Under the pieces are notes generated by a model. That model was not told the DNA's origin and did not search any database. It worked only from the letters and a program-made list of their open reading frames with translations. This document shows, one piece after another, positions 22,195 through 32,308 of a stretch of DNA of 64,000 nucleotides. The first letter of the stretch is position 1. Every line of letters starts with the position of its first letter. Position numbers and translations under genes: made by a program. Origin of the DNA: Ostrinia nubilalis (taxonomy: Eukaryota > Arthropoda > Insecta > Lepidoptera > Crambidae); the NCBI RefSeq assembly GCF_963855985.1, contig NC_087112.1, forward strand, positions 3,536,501-3,600,500, given 5' to 3'.

Positions 22195-22356
22195 CTCACT
22201 CATCACGAAATCTCAGAAACTACAAGTGCTAGGAGTCTCTTTGGATGGGGGTTCCTTTTAGAACGTATGTGCTCCGTAACACGGGATTTTGCAAAATTCA
22301 ACCCCTAAGGGGGTAAAACGGGGTTCACGCGTACGAAGTCGCGGGCGGCCGCTAGT
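22163..22356 (+). mobile_element. Helitron 3' part
   Basis: Body with CACCCCTAAGGGGG-like hairpin (AACCCCTAAGGGGGT here) and end ACGAAGTCGCGGGCGGCCGC followed by TAGT. The 5' end is replaced by the palindrome. Confidence 0.85.
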
Positions 22357-22565
22357 CCTTTATAAACAACTTGTACCTAGTGAAAAATAAGGTGATAACT
22401 GAACCGTTATTGCTTTTTGGATTCACAATTTGACCATCTTCAACAGCCGTTATACCTAACAGTGAAATTCATCAAATAAGACGTTCAACGGTATACAAAG
22501 AAAGTTTGGACTAGAATGACTTACGTCAGAGTACGTTGACCATGACCATAATATTATACGACCTT
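22357..22565. other. Non-coding spacer
   Basis: Nothing recognised. Confidence 0.35.
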
Positions 22566-22572
22566 CCCGCGC

Positions 22573-22650
22573 TCATTATCAAATCAAATCAAACCAAATC
22601 AAATAAATTATTTGCAAATGTAGAAGTAGGTAAACATGTTTATAAGTAAT
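22573..22650 (-). mobile_element. LINE 3' end fragment
   Basis: (AAATC)n-like start then AAATAAATTATTTGCAAATG, the minus-strand terminus pattern of the LINE group. Confidence 0.45.
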
Positions 22651-22879
22651 TTTAATACAAAAGTGTAAACTTTAGGGGGAATTTTCAACTGAAAAATTAA
22701 ATATAGTAGGTATGCTCATGGATAAATGATGTTATCATTTGTCGCATACGGGTATACAAAGTAGGCAGTTGCAGGTTCGAATTCTTCTCTGGACAATTAT
22801 TAATTTACATCATAGAGGAATTAACGTTTAATTCTCAAAAGGAATAATGGACATGGTAAAGTTTAATCGTTAAGTATGT

Positions 22880-23150
22880 ATCATCATCATCTCAGCCACA
22901 GGACGTCCACTGCTGAACATAGCCTCCCCCAATGCTTTCCATGCTGCCCGGTTGGCAGCGGCCTGCGTCCAGCGCCTATTCCTGCTACCTTTATGATTTC
23001 GTCGGTCCACCTTGTGGGTGGACGTCCCACGCTGCGTTTTCCGGTACACGGCCTCCACTCCAGAACCTTGCTGTCCCATCGGCCGTCAGTTCTGCGTACT
23101 ATGTGCCCTGCCCATTGCCACTTCAGCTTGCTAATCCGTCGAGCTAAGTC
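22880..23150 (-). mobile_element. RTE-like LINE tail (ATG-tail subtype), longer copy
   Basis: Minus-strand coding text includes KVEWRPCTGKRSVGRPPTRW-like residues (read with breaks) and ends at the (ATG)n tail. About 260 bp retained, one of the longest copies. Confidence 0.78.
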
Positions 23151-23242
23151 AGTATACAGAATAAGTAATAGTACAGGTAGGTAATGGTACAGTAAGTAAT
23201 GGTACAGGTATAAGTAAGTAGGTATGTATACTTGTAGACTAA

Positions 23243-23748
23243 TGTAATGATTTTAGAATGTATATCGTATTTTATAGGTACGATTGGTTGCTTATAAATA
23301 GTTATTGTAACAACTTTAGTAGAATTTAGAAACCCATTATTAAATTAAAATACTTTATTTGATTACTTCCTGGACATGTTACAGATATTAGAACGATTTT
23401 TTTAATTAATTCTGAATTGTATTCGATTGTCTCATATTATTGTTTAATTTACATTAATTTTAGAATTTTTATTGTAAATAATTTGCTATTTTAGAAATAA
23501 AAATAAACTAAATTAATAATTAGGTAATGCAATTGACTACTTCCGGGGCATGCCGTCGATAAGTCGTTTGAATTTGACGAATGGAAGGGGAAGCTACCTT
23601 TTTGCTGGCATGCCACCGGACAGACAGTTCGATTTGAGCTTTCAAACAAGATGTACTTATTAGTAAGAAGTAATGTTGTAATAAATTATGTAAATCAGTG
23701 GTGTAGAAATACATACTTGAACAAGTCTTCGATTGGTTATTATTCACA
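23243..23748 (+). repeat. Left LTR
   Basis: 506 bp; one substitution (A/T in TTGTAAATAA versus TTGTATATAA) distinguishes it from the right copy. A 75-codon minus-strand frame present in both copies is a by-product of this identity. Confidence 0.8.
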
Positions 23749-23810
23749 CATCAGAAGTGGGATTGTGATCCACATCTTCAGCCCACAGACAAAGGTATGT
23801 AGCAATATAT

Positions 23811-23880
23811 TTTTAAAGTAATAAAGTAATAAAGTCTTTATTGTGTATGAAAGAATATAATAAAATATAAAAAGAACATA
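23811..23880 (-). mobile_element. Possible LINE 3' end scrap
   Basis: TAATAAAGTAATAAAGTCTT then TATTGTGTATG resembles the minus-strand terminus of the LINE group. Low information. Confidence 0.3.
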
Positions 23881-24010
23881 ATAAAATTTTATACAAAATA
23901 CTTTGATAGTAAGTATTAAACATTATTATTTTAGATAAAATATGAAATAGCTTATTATTTAGAAGCAATTACTTATCTACTTCGATTTTGAAGTGTACCA
24001 ATGTTGGAAT

Positions 24011-24320
24011 CTTGTGTGCTATATTATGTCTCGTATATGGTCGGGGCTATTCTCCGGCGGAACGGACATAATACGAAGCACATTTGTATTCGAACTATTA
24101 TGTTCGTAAATGATGGGGTTACCCTCTGATGATACTAACATAATGAAACCGATGCCTGTAAGACTATGAAATGCATGTTCGATACTTGTGTGCTGTAGTG
24201 CGTCTCGTATATGGTCGGGGCTATTCTCCGGCGGAACGGGCGTAATACGGAGCACATTGTATTCAAATTATTATGTTCGTATATGATGGGGGCTACCCTC
24301 TGATAATACGAACTTAATAA
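24011..24320 (+). repeat. ~174-bp tandem duplication
   Basis: CTTGTGTGCT at 24011 and 24185 start two copies sharing TCTCGTATATGGTCGGGGCT and ATTCTCCGGCGGAACGG. Several substitutions separate them. Confidence 0.88.
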
Positions 24321-24386
24321 AATTTTATTATACAGACCGATTAAGTGTGTTGGTTTATTAGCGTTAAGGACTAGTTAAGTACGCAT

Positions 24387-25946
24387 GTGAAGCCGAGGCA
24401 TGTAGGTGCGCTCGTGAAGCCGAGGCATGTAGGTGCGCTCGTGAAGCCGAGGCATGTAGGTGCGCTCGTGAAGCCGAGCCATGTAGGTGCGCTCGTGAAG
24501 CCGAGCCATGTAGGTGCGCTCGTGAAGCCGAGCCATGTAGGTGCGCTCGTGAAGCCGAGCCATGTAGGTGCGCTCGTGAAGCCGAGCCATGTAGGTGCGC
24601 TCGTGAAGCCGAGCCATGTAGGTGCGCTCGTGAAGCCGAGCCATGTAGGTGCGCTCGTGAAGCCGAGCCATGTAGGTGCGCTCGTGAAGCCGAGCCATGT
24701 AGGTGCGCTCGTGAAGCCGAGCCATGTAGGTGCGCTCGTGAAGCCGAGCCATGTAGGTGCGCTCGTGAAGCCGAGCCATGTAGGTGCGCTCGTGAAGCCG
24801 AGCCATGTAGGTGCGCTCGTGAAGCCGAGCCATGTAGGTGCGCTCGTGAAGCCGAGCCATGTAGGTGCGCTCGTGAAGCCGAGCCATGTAGGTGCGCTCG
24901 TGAAGCCGAGCCATGTAGGTGCGCTCGTGAAGCCGAGCCATGTAGGTGCGCTCTTGAAGCCGAGCCATGTAGGTGCGCTCTTGAAGCAGAGCCATGTAGG
25001 TGCGCTCTTGAAGCCGAGGCATGTAGGTGCGCTCTTGAAGCCGAGCCATGTAGGTGCGCTCTTGAAGCCGAGCCATGTAGGTGCGCTCTTGAAGCCGAGC
25101 CATGTAGGTGCGCTCTTGAAGCAGAGCCATGTAGGTGCGCTCTTGAAGCAGAGCCATGTAGGTGCGCTCTTGAAGCCGAGCCATGTAGGTGCGCTCTTGA
25201 AGCCGAGCCATGTAGGTGCGCTCTTGAAGCCGAGCCATGTAGGTGCGCTCTTGAAGCCGAGCCATGTAGGTGCGCTCTTGAAGCCTAGCCATGTAGGTGC
25301 GCTCTTGAAGCCTAGCCATGTAGGTGCGCTCTTGAAGCCTAGCCATGTAGGTGCGCTCTTGAAGCCTAGCCATGTAGGTGCGCTCTTGAAGCCTAGCCAT
25401 GTAGGTGCGCTCTTGAAGCCTAGCCATGTAGGTGCGCTCTTGAAGCCTAGCCATGTAGGTGCGCTCTTGAAGCCTAGCCATGTAGGTGCGCTCTTGAAGC
25501 CTAGCCATGTAGGTGCGCTCTTGAAGCCTAGCCATGTAGGTGCGCTCTTGAAGCCTAGCCATGTAGGTGCGCTCTTGAAGCCTAGCCATGTAGGTGCGCT
25601 CTTGAAGCCTAGCCATGTAGGTGCGCTCTTGAAGCCTAGCCATGTAGGTGCGCTCTTGAAGCCTAGCCATGTAGGTGCGCTCTTGAAGCCTAGCCATGTA
25701 GGTGCGCTCTTGAAGCCTAGCCATGTAGGTGCGCTCTTGAAGCCGAGCCATGTAGGTGCGCTCTTGAAGCCTAGCCATGTAGGTGCGCTCTTGAAGCCTA
25801 GCCATGTAGGTGCGCTCTTGAAGCCTAGCCATGTAGGTGCGCTCTTGAAGCCTAGCCATGTAGGTGCGCTCTTGAAGCCTAGCCATGTAGGTGCGCTCTT
25901 GAAGCCTAGCCATGTAGGTGCGCTCTTGAAGCCTAGCCATGTAGGT
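24387..25946. repeat. 27-bp minisatellite, about 58 units
   Basis: Unit GTGAAGCCGAGCCATGTAGG then TGCGCTC. Because 27 is a multiple of three and stops are absent in several frames, long frames run through on both strands (MARLQERTY-type and KPSHVGALV-type nonapeptides). Neither has a convincing start, end or non-repeat domain, so I do not call a gene. Unit variants are arranged in blocks: GAGGC with CTCG (units 1-3), GAGCC with CTCG, GAGCC with CTCT, then CTAGCC with CTCT to the right end, with one GAGCC unit inside the last block. Confidence 0.97.
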
Positions 25947-26284
25947 AAGCTTATGTAATCTAGCCACGTAAAAAAAAAAATCTATGCAAGATGCAAGCAT
26001 ATTTAACCTTGTAACTATACCTTGTAATATATTAAGGTCCAATTCGACCAAACGTTTATCCGATAACTCCTGGTATAACTGACACATTGACAGCTTCAGT
26101 AAGGGAAATATGACAATGTTGAATAACTGATGATTTATTTTGAGATCCTTGTTTTAGCCGAATACACACTATATTAATTCGTTAAGATGTAACCGTGTAA
26201 ACCTTCATAAATTTAGTAATGTATGCATTATATAACGTACTGCAACATGAAACAACTGCCTTGTTATGCATAAAAAAAAATTGT

Positions 26285-26470
26285 AAACTGGCTAGATGCA
26301 CCTCAGTTACCAGGCTAATTGCGCCTTCAGTGTATTAGACTAGATGTGCCTTAAGTATACGAGGCTAGATGCGCTTGTTGATTTCCAAACTAGATGCGCC
26401 CACAAGGTACTCGTACAGCCAGAAGCGCCTATAATTACTCGTACAAAGTTAGACACGTTTCTAACATTAA
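26285..26470. repeat. Degenerate repeats of CTAGATGCGCC
   Basis: GGCTAGATGCACC, GGCTAATTGCGCC, GACTAGATGTGCC, GGCTAGATGCGCT, AACTAGATGCGCC and CAGAAGCGCC follow one another at intervals of 25-35 bp. They may be an ancient relative of the minisatellite, which contains the complement of GGCTAG and of GCGCACC. Confidence 0.6.
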
Positions 26471-26644
26471 GCTAGATTTCGCTTTATTACTATTATTGTA
26501 GATTCGATAGATCGATCATTAGAGTACATTGAAGCTGTAGGGACAAGTTTATATTATCACAAACGACTTGAATAATAAGTGATCAATCTAACACTACCAA
26601 TATTATTCTCGTAAGTCGAGTATTTTATCATACGAAGTGTGATC

Positions 26645-26790
26645 TGATACGCTTCTTCTCAGCACTTGCCAAATTTTTGTCTCGAAGCTCTGGTAGGACA
26701 AAAAGTATAGGCTCCTTAAGCGCATTTAAAGATTTGTAAGTAATAATGAAATTAATTAGTCTAAACGAATAAAGATAATTTTATTTTGAT
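26645..26790 (+). mobile_element. LINE 3' UTR fragment
   Basis: CTTCTTCTCAGCACTTGCCA, TCTCGAAGCTCTGGTAGGAC then AACGAATAAAGATAATTT: the inverse of the core seen at 5070-5150. Confidence 0.72.
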
Positions 26791-26954
26791 TTTATTTTCC
26801 TGAGCTAGTAATAAATAAGGTTCGGTTCATAATTATTGTACTCATAATTATGCCGGCAACAGATGTATGTAGTGGTAATAGACGCTATTTTGCAACAAGT
26901 ACTCGAGGTTTGGTGAAAAGACACTTTTAATTTATTTTATACGTAAATGCTATG

Positions 26955-27310
26955 TAGGATTTAGTGGAGCTATGTATGTCCCATCACTAGTGTAGCGGCA
27001 ATGTGTGCTGTTATGGAGCTATGTATGTTCCACAACTAGTTTGGGCTAAGTGAGTCCTTGATTTTAATTAGGTATGATGCATTAGCAGCCAAGTGTGCCA
27101 ATGTGTCCTTGATTTTAGTTATGAAGTATTAGCGGCCAAGTGTGCCAATGGGCCAAGTGTGTCCTCGATTTTAATTATGAAATATTAGCGGCCAAGTGTG
27201 CCGGTGGGCCAAGTGTGTCCTTAATTTTAATTATGAGGTATTAGCGGCCAAGTGAGCCGATGGGCCATGTGTCCTTGATCCTTGATTTTAATTATGAAAC
27301 GTTAGCGGTG
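26955..27310. repeat. ~55-bp imperfect tandem repeats
   Basis: TTAGCRGCCAAGTGTGCC with GTGTCCTTGATTTTAATTAT recurs at about 27081, 27129, 27184, 27241 and 27302. Before it, GGAGCTATGTATGTYCCA occurs twice (26963, 27016). Confidence 0.85.
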
Positions 27311-27549
27311 TCCTTAGTTGGTATTAGTTTCTATTCTTAAATTGATGACTAACTTTTAGCCTTTTCAGTTTCTTTTTTTATATTATAATGAATACCCACC
27401 TAATATTGACGGGCTATGTATGTATAATTATGTATTTAGGAGACGTACTGGGTGTGCTTGCTGTCTTCCTGTAAGATTTTGCTGGTATGTCAAGAGAGCC
27501 ATCCAGTCGTCACAAAAGTTGTGCATAAAGGTTACACTGAGTAAAACAC

Positions 27550-27620
27550 AAACATAAAATCTTTATTTGCGAAGAATCAGTAAAATAGTTACAAGTAACA
27601 GTGAAATTACCATGATTTGC
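27550..27620 (-). mobile_element. LINE 3' end scrap
   Basis: AACATAAAATCTTTATTTGC resembles the minus-strand LINE terminus. Confidence 0.35.
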
Positions 27621-27773
27621 TTAGAGAGCATAAAATAATTGTCAAACAATAGATTATAAGATTCTAAATTTTGATTTTGGATCAAACTTGAGTTTAATAT
27701 GATATGAACATAGCCCCATGAAATGTTTGATGCTTGTCGTACAGTTTATTCCGTTGAGAACTTTATTTCACAG

Positions 27774-27947
27774 TTGAAGACAATGACGTTTGAAGATGAA
27801 ACCGGTACACCACCCGGGACGCCCGTCAGCCGACGACGAAATAAGCGAACTAAGCCGATGAAGTTGTCTTCGTCGTCCAGTAAGAAGGCGTCATCACGAT
27901 CGTCTTCCATGGGACGAAGGTCGCAGGAAGAAGCAGTACCACACGAG
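27774..27947 (+). CDS. Candidate internal exon of unknown gene
   Basis: A 174-base open segment of exactly 58 codons sits between a splice-acceptor-like TTTATTTCACAG and a donor-like GAG/GTTCGT, both in phase 0. Translation begins LKTMTFEDETGTPPGTPVSR and continues with a basic run (RRNKRTKPMK), then a Ser/Lys/Arg-rich stretch and SQEEAVPHE. It is clearly GC-richer than its AT-rich flanks and unlike gag or pol. The low-complexity basic/serine text is typical of disordered regions in regulatory proteins, but I do not recognise the gene. It is also open on the minus strand. If the LTR element is real this would be a captured host exon; otherwise it may be a genuine exon of a large gene spanning the region. 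Confidence 0.35.
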
Positions 27948-27989
27948 GTTCGTGAAATATGTATAGACTCTTGTGAAAAAGTTTTGAAA

Positions 27990-28075
27990 TTATTCAAATT
28001 CAAATTATTTATTGCTTACTGAATGGCAATTTGTAATAGTGTAAATTACTTACAGGAGCTTAAAAACTTAGTTAC
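27990..28075 (-). mobile_element. LINE 3' end scrap
   Basis: TTCAAATTCAAATTATTTAT then TGCTTACTGAATGG is the minus-strand terminus pattern of a LINE; it begins just after the candidate exon. Confidence 0.5.
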
Positions 28076-29538
28076 CTGAGTGGTATCGCAATAGAGTAGG
28101 TGGCTATACTATAAACTATAAACATTGGTTGTAGTAATATTATTTGATAAACAACTTATAAGATAACTTGGATTAAGGTTGATAGCCGACTATAGTAGTT
28201 GTTAGATATTATAATATTTTTATGGTCAATTATTGTATACGTTAAGAAGTTATTCTTTCAATAATACTAATAATGTAATTAATTACTGAATTCAGGGCGT
28301 AAATGGATGCGCTGTTAGATAGTTGGAATGATTTTATAATATAGTCCGAATGAGAAAATAAGTAGTACAATTCTCATTGCAAAAGTTAGTTAACCTAGCC
28401 AAGAGAATCATGAACGTTTGAGGAATTTTTGAATCTTAATTCTTGAAAGAATAAAAACTTACGTGATTATTTTATGACGAACTAGGATGGATAAATAGGC
28501 GTGAAATAACAGAACTCAAAGACTTAACCAGTTTTTGGGTCTCACTAAAGCCAGTTTATTTCGCAAATAATCGATCATAGGATCATTCAGCTCCAAAGAT
28601 AAACCTATTTTTCTTTCAATAAAACTTGAAAATATAAGTAAAACTAATAATAATTGTGAAAGAATCATGAAAATATATCTACAAATACAAAAGTTACAGG
28701 ACCCTAAAGTTGCGCATAACAAAATAATATTCGCGCTATTTTGATCGGATTAGTCACTACAGTCATTCGGAGTACAAACAGTAAATCACCCCTGGTCCAG
28801 TACTTTTGACAGATCAAATTTTTTTTTTTTTTTAAATCTAGTATCTACGTTTTCACTCAATTTTCTTTCTTAGTAAAATTGTGTAACTTTTTTGACATAT
28901 CCAAGACCTGACCTTAAATAAAAGAAAAAAAAAAAGACTTCGACATTATAGTGTCATTCTCCACAATGCATTAGGGTGATAAGCATTTTGATTAAAAAAC
29001 TTGAACAGGTGGCCTGACGTCACGGCACCGCCTATGTTTAAGTTCCACGCAAAAATATGGAAGTAAATTAAATAATTAATTTCTGTCATTTCTTGTCTGT
29101 ATTTCAAAAATAACTTCACTGGCTTTTTAGTTTTGGTCTATATTTGATTCCCATTCAGTGAAATGTAATGTTTTCAACATCACGAAACTTCTCCATTATA
29201 CTCTGTGGTGTGTTTTAACAGCCGTTTGTTAGATGTGGCCTATGCAATTGATTAGATTACGAAAACTACGCCTGTGAGTTTCAAAAGGCCTATTCCTTCA
29301 ATGTCTAACACTAACCGTATTGAAAATGACACTGGAGAAAAACCCGTGCTTAAATTTTTGTGATGAAAACGCTCTTTTACGCAAAACTGATGTTGATGTT
29401 TGACGAAGCATATTAATAATATTGTAAAAGATTTGGCCAATTATTATCGTTCTTACCTCTAGATTATAAGCTAATATTATAAGCATAAATGTTGATAAGA
29501 TTGACGTTATTGCAGTGTTAGTGATCAATAATGTAAAA
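28076..29538. other. Non-coding interior of the LTR-bounded interval
   Basis: AT-rich with stops in all frames. One plus-frame stretch at 28515-28560 reads QFLGLT followed by LFRK, weakly like the connection region of a Ty3/Gypsy reverse transcriptase. No other domain is visible. Confidence 0.35.
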
Positions 29539-29734
29539 GGGGCCGTCCATAAATTACGTCATCGATTTTTTCAGATTTTAGACCCCCCCCCCCCTACAAT
29601 CATCCTAGCGTCATTTCTTAATGACCCCCCCCCCCCTTCTCCCAAAATTGACGTCATTACCAGTTTGACAAAATTAAAACACTTGTAGAATCACCTTTTT
29701 TTTTTTTAATAGATAGTGTGATTCTTAAGGAAGG

Positions 29735-29792
29735 TTTATATGTATAATACACGTAAGTACCACGGGCGAAGCCGGGGCGGGCAGCTAGTATT
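29735..29792 (+). mobile_element. Helitron 3' end fragment
   Basis: CACGGGCGAAGCCGGGGCGG then GCAGCTAGT: Helitron CTAGT terminus nested in the MITE. Confidence 0.6.
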
Positions 29793-29813
29793 ATATGTAA
29801 TCAGTAGCGGCGG

Positions 29814-29959
29814 AAGGGGGGGGGGGGCGGTCCGCCCCGGGTGCATGATACGGGGGGGTGGGGGGTGCGATTGTCTTTCAATCGGTAAAACCCCAAAAAT
29901 CCTGGGGGGGGTACCAGGGGGTGCCATAGGACTTGTGACGGGGGGGGGGGGGGGGGGTG
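29814..29959. repeat. G-tract cluster, G-quadruplex potential
   Basis: Several runs of 6-18 consecutive G (for example 29940-29957) between GTCCGCCCCGGGTGC-like blocks that occur twice, a short tandem unit. Confidence 0.75.
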
Positions 29960-29974
29960 ATCGCCCCGGGTGCC

Positions 29975-30055
29975 AACCTAGGTGTGCTGGAAGAAATTTC
30001 TTTTTAGAAATAATCTTTTTGTAGGTGGTGAATAAACTATAAATAAATAAATAAG
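29975..30055 (+). mobile_element. LINE 3' end with AAATA tail
   Basis: GTGTGCTGGAAGAAATTTC to GGTGGTGAATAAACTATAAA and (TAAA)n, a polyadenylation-type LINE terminus. Confidence 0.5.
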
Positions 30056-30532
30056 AATGACGTCAATTTCGAAACACCCCCCCCCCTATCTATCATTTAC
30101 CGTCATCCGCAGACCAACCCCCCCCCCCCTAATTTAGAATGACGTAATATATGGACGGCCCCAAAGTATATACAGACCACTGACAATAATCAAAACTGCC
30201 ATTTCCCACGGTTTTAAGGATAGTTCTAACATTCTATTAAGGTCCTGATCAGAATAATTTTCGAAAACTACGAAGACTTTTTGGAACTTCTTGTTACCGA
30301 TACAATAGGAATACAATACAAGCGTACTAATTTCAGTTTTACCGAGAGTAGTTAATACATAACGGCAGAGAAGACGTTGTTAGTTGTCTCCTAGTTCAAT
30401 AACACTTCAGACAAATATTTTTATAGCTAGAACAATGTCATATCCAAATCACGTTATTGAAGTACAGTTTCACTACAGAATAATAATATGGTAGGTAAGA
30501 CACACTCTGACACAATCGTAGATGCATTTTGT

Positions 30533-30741
30533 GAGGGACGTTCGTTATACAACTGAAAACAAAAAGCACAAAGCTTCTGTCAAAGTTTGTTGGTCCCTAT
30601 AAAGTGACAAATTTAGGAAACTATAAGATAGCTGGTGTTACAAGTTTAAAAAGGGAGGGTAAACTTTATACGACTGTGAATGCGACCGAAAAAAAATTTC
30701 GAGCTCATGTTGAGGCCTTAGAAAAAGATGATTCCAATTAA
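30533..30741 (+). pseudogene. Ty3/Gypsy integrase C-terminal remnant
   Basis: Frame after a TGA at 30532-30534 reads through LLSKFVGPYKVTNLGNYKI and ends ...EALEKDDSN at a TAA (30739-30741). KFVGPYKV is a GPY/F motif, found near the C-terminus of Ty3/Gypsy and retroviral-type integrases where it helps multimerisation and DNA contact. The frame upstream is closed, so only ~65 codons remain. Its place 360 bp before the right LTR, same strand, is where the pol end should be. No other integrase motif (HHCC, DDE) is visible. Confidence 0.5.
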
Positions 30742-31101
30742 AGTACTTACATTGATAAATAATTAACAGTATGCTCTCTGTAGGAGTAATAGACATTAAG
30801 AAAGTTACTATGTATAGTACCCAACCAGGTGTGCATAATACCTAAGTTACTTAGGACTAGTTTTTAAGTACAACAAATAAAATTCAGGATTTTTTTTCTT
30901 TTTTTTAAACATTTGCACATGATATAACTTATTATTTGCAAGTTGTCAAAAGTTGTTTAAATATGATTCGTATTGTTTCAAAAATTATAATGGTAATGAT
31001 TTTAGAATATCTTTATTAGACGTTACTACAAGGCCGAATGTAATGATTTTATTTTTATGAGACGTGTATGCCAGGAGGCATCACGGTGACGGATGGCCGA
31101 A

Positions 31102-31607
31102 TGTAATGATTTTAGAATGTATATCGTATTTTATAGGTACGATTGGTTGCTTATAAATAGTTATTGTAACAACTTTAGTAGAATTTAGAAACCCATTATT
31201 AAATTAAAATACTTTATTTGATTACTTCCTGGACATGTTACAGATATTAGAACGATTTTTTTAATTAATTCTGAATTGTATTCGATTGTCTCATATTATT
31301 GTTTAATTTACATTAATTTTAGAATTTTTATTGTATATAATTTGCTATTTTAGAAATAAAAATAAACTAAATTAATAATTAGGTAATGCAATTGACTACT
31401 TCCGGGGCATGCCGTCGATAAGTCGTTTGAATTTGACGAATGGAAGGGGAAGCTACCTTTTTGCTGGCATGCCACCGGACAGACAGTTCGATTTGAGCTT
31501 TCAAACAAGATGTACTTATTAGTAAGAAGTAATGTTGTAATAAATTATGTAAATCAGTGGTGTAGAAATACATACTTGAACAAGTCTTCGATTGGTTATT
31601 ATTCACA
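31102..31607 (+). repeat. Right LTR
   Basis: 505 of 506 bases identical to the left LTR. Its leading 20 bases plus six upstream (GGCCGAATGTAATGATTTTA) also occur 63 bp earlier at 31032-31051, a small duplication at the junction. Confidence 0.8.
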
Positions 31608-32308
31608 CTATTTGTAATAGGCTCGAAAATGAAACCGAAGGCAGGAGTACCTACTACTTAATATTAATTGCCTCATGTAGTGGTCAAACGGTAAAAATCA
31701 TGCATGAAGAATACCTCTCCTCGCAAGTTCCTTGGACTGCATAAATAAATTACAAAAACACTCTCAGATCTTCGATTGTTTAATAAAACATTCAAACGGT
31801 ATTGTCCAAAGAAAGTGTGGGCTGAAATTACGTCATGGGGCGTTGACCAGCTCTACCCTGCCAATCGACTATGGTATTTTGAAGTCTACCACCTTGTGTT
31901 AAGGTCCAAAATCAAGATATTTTGAAGCTGTCCGATTAAGTATGCGCGGGAGTCCTTAACGTCTGCGCAGAGTGCGCAGACTGATGACGTCGACAACTGC
32001 ATGGGTGTTAATGACATTTGAAATTGGTTGCGTTTAAAAAACGTTGTAAATTTTTTGTAGTTGATTCAGGATTATAGATGCTGCTGAAAAAATAGTCTCT
32101 TAACTAACTATGACAGGTAAGTAAAAATGATGGTGAATAGTGGAGAAGTAATTTATGATGGAATTTATGCTTTCAAATCTGTTTACAGCATTTTATTTTT
32201 AGGAATTATAAGCAAATATGTTCCAGCGTTTTCTAGGACTACAGAGTCTCTCCTCTGTTGGGTCTATCTACAAGGTAGTCCATACTTTGTAGAGGTAGGG
32301 TGTATCTA
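31608..32308. other. Non-coding, nothing recognised
   Basis: A 60-codon frame at 32127-32309 shows no domain. Confidence 0.4.

Larger units (their letters stand above)
29539..30162. mobile_element. MITE, GGGGCCGTCCATAAATTACG family
   Basis: Ends GGGGCCGTCCATAAATTACG and its near-exact complement, flanked by AAA on both sides. Long C-runs lie just inside both ends. The centre holds a Helitron end and a LINE 3' end. Related to the element at 42310-43516. Confidence 0.8.
23243..31607 (+). mobile_element. LTR-bounded non-autonomous retroelement
   Basis: Two direct 506-bp repeats bound an 8.4-kb interval. Both begin TGTAATG and end TTCACA, the TG..CA form of LTRs. Neither repeat alone is flanked by a target duplication, but the outer flanks are CTAA and CTAT (or ACTA on both sides if the ends shift by one base), as expected for one element. 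A remnant of a Ty3/Gypsy integrase C-terminus sits 360 bp upstream of the right LTR in the same orientation. CATCACGGTGACGGATGGCC directly precedes the right LTR in the polypurine-tract position, though it is not very purine-rich. A string reading FLGLT at about 28525 might be a reverse transcriptase trace but is weak. No gag or pol frame is intact, so the element would have moved using proteins from elsewhere. The alternative is two separate LTR insertions. Confidence 0.65.

Noticed and set aside
23520..23747. 75-codon minus frame, repeated exactly at 31379-31606
   Set aside because: It lies inside the LTRs; identity of the two frames follows from identity of the LTRs, and no domain is visible.
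24011..25946. CRISPR-like array
   Set aside because: Units are strictly head-to-tail with no unique spacers, and the genome is eukaryotic.
24375..26087. Long open frames on both strands across the minisatellite (570 and 523 codons)
   Set aside because: They arise because the 27-bp unit is in phase and lacks stops in those frames. Starts and ends fall at the array edges and the non-repeat part shows no domain.
27746..28003. 85-codon minus frame opposite the candidate exon
   Set aside because: The plus-strand reading has splice-like edges and exact phase; the minus reading has neither and ends in AT-rich flank.
28515..28560. Ty3/Gypsy reverse transcriptase connection motif (FLGLT)
   Set aside because: Only five exact residues with a stop soon after and no catalytic motif nearby; kept only as a weak hint for the LTR element.
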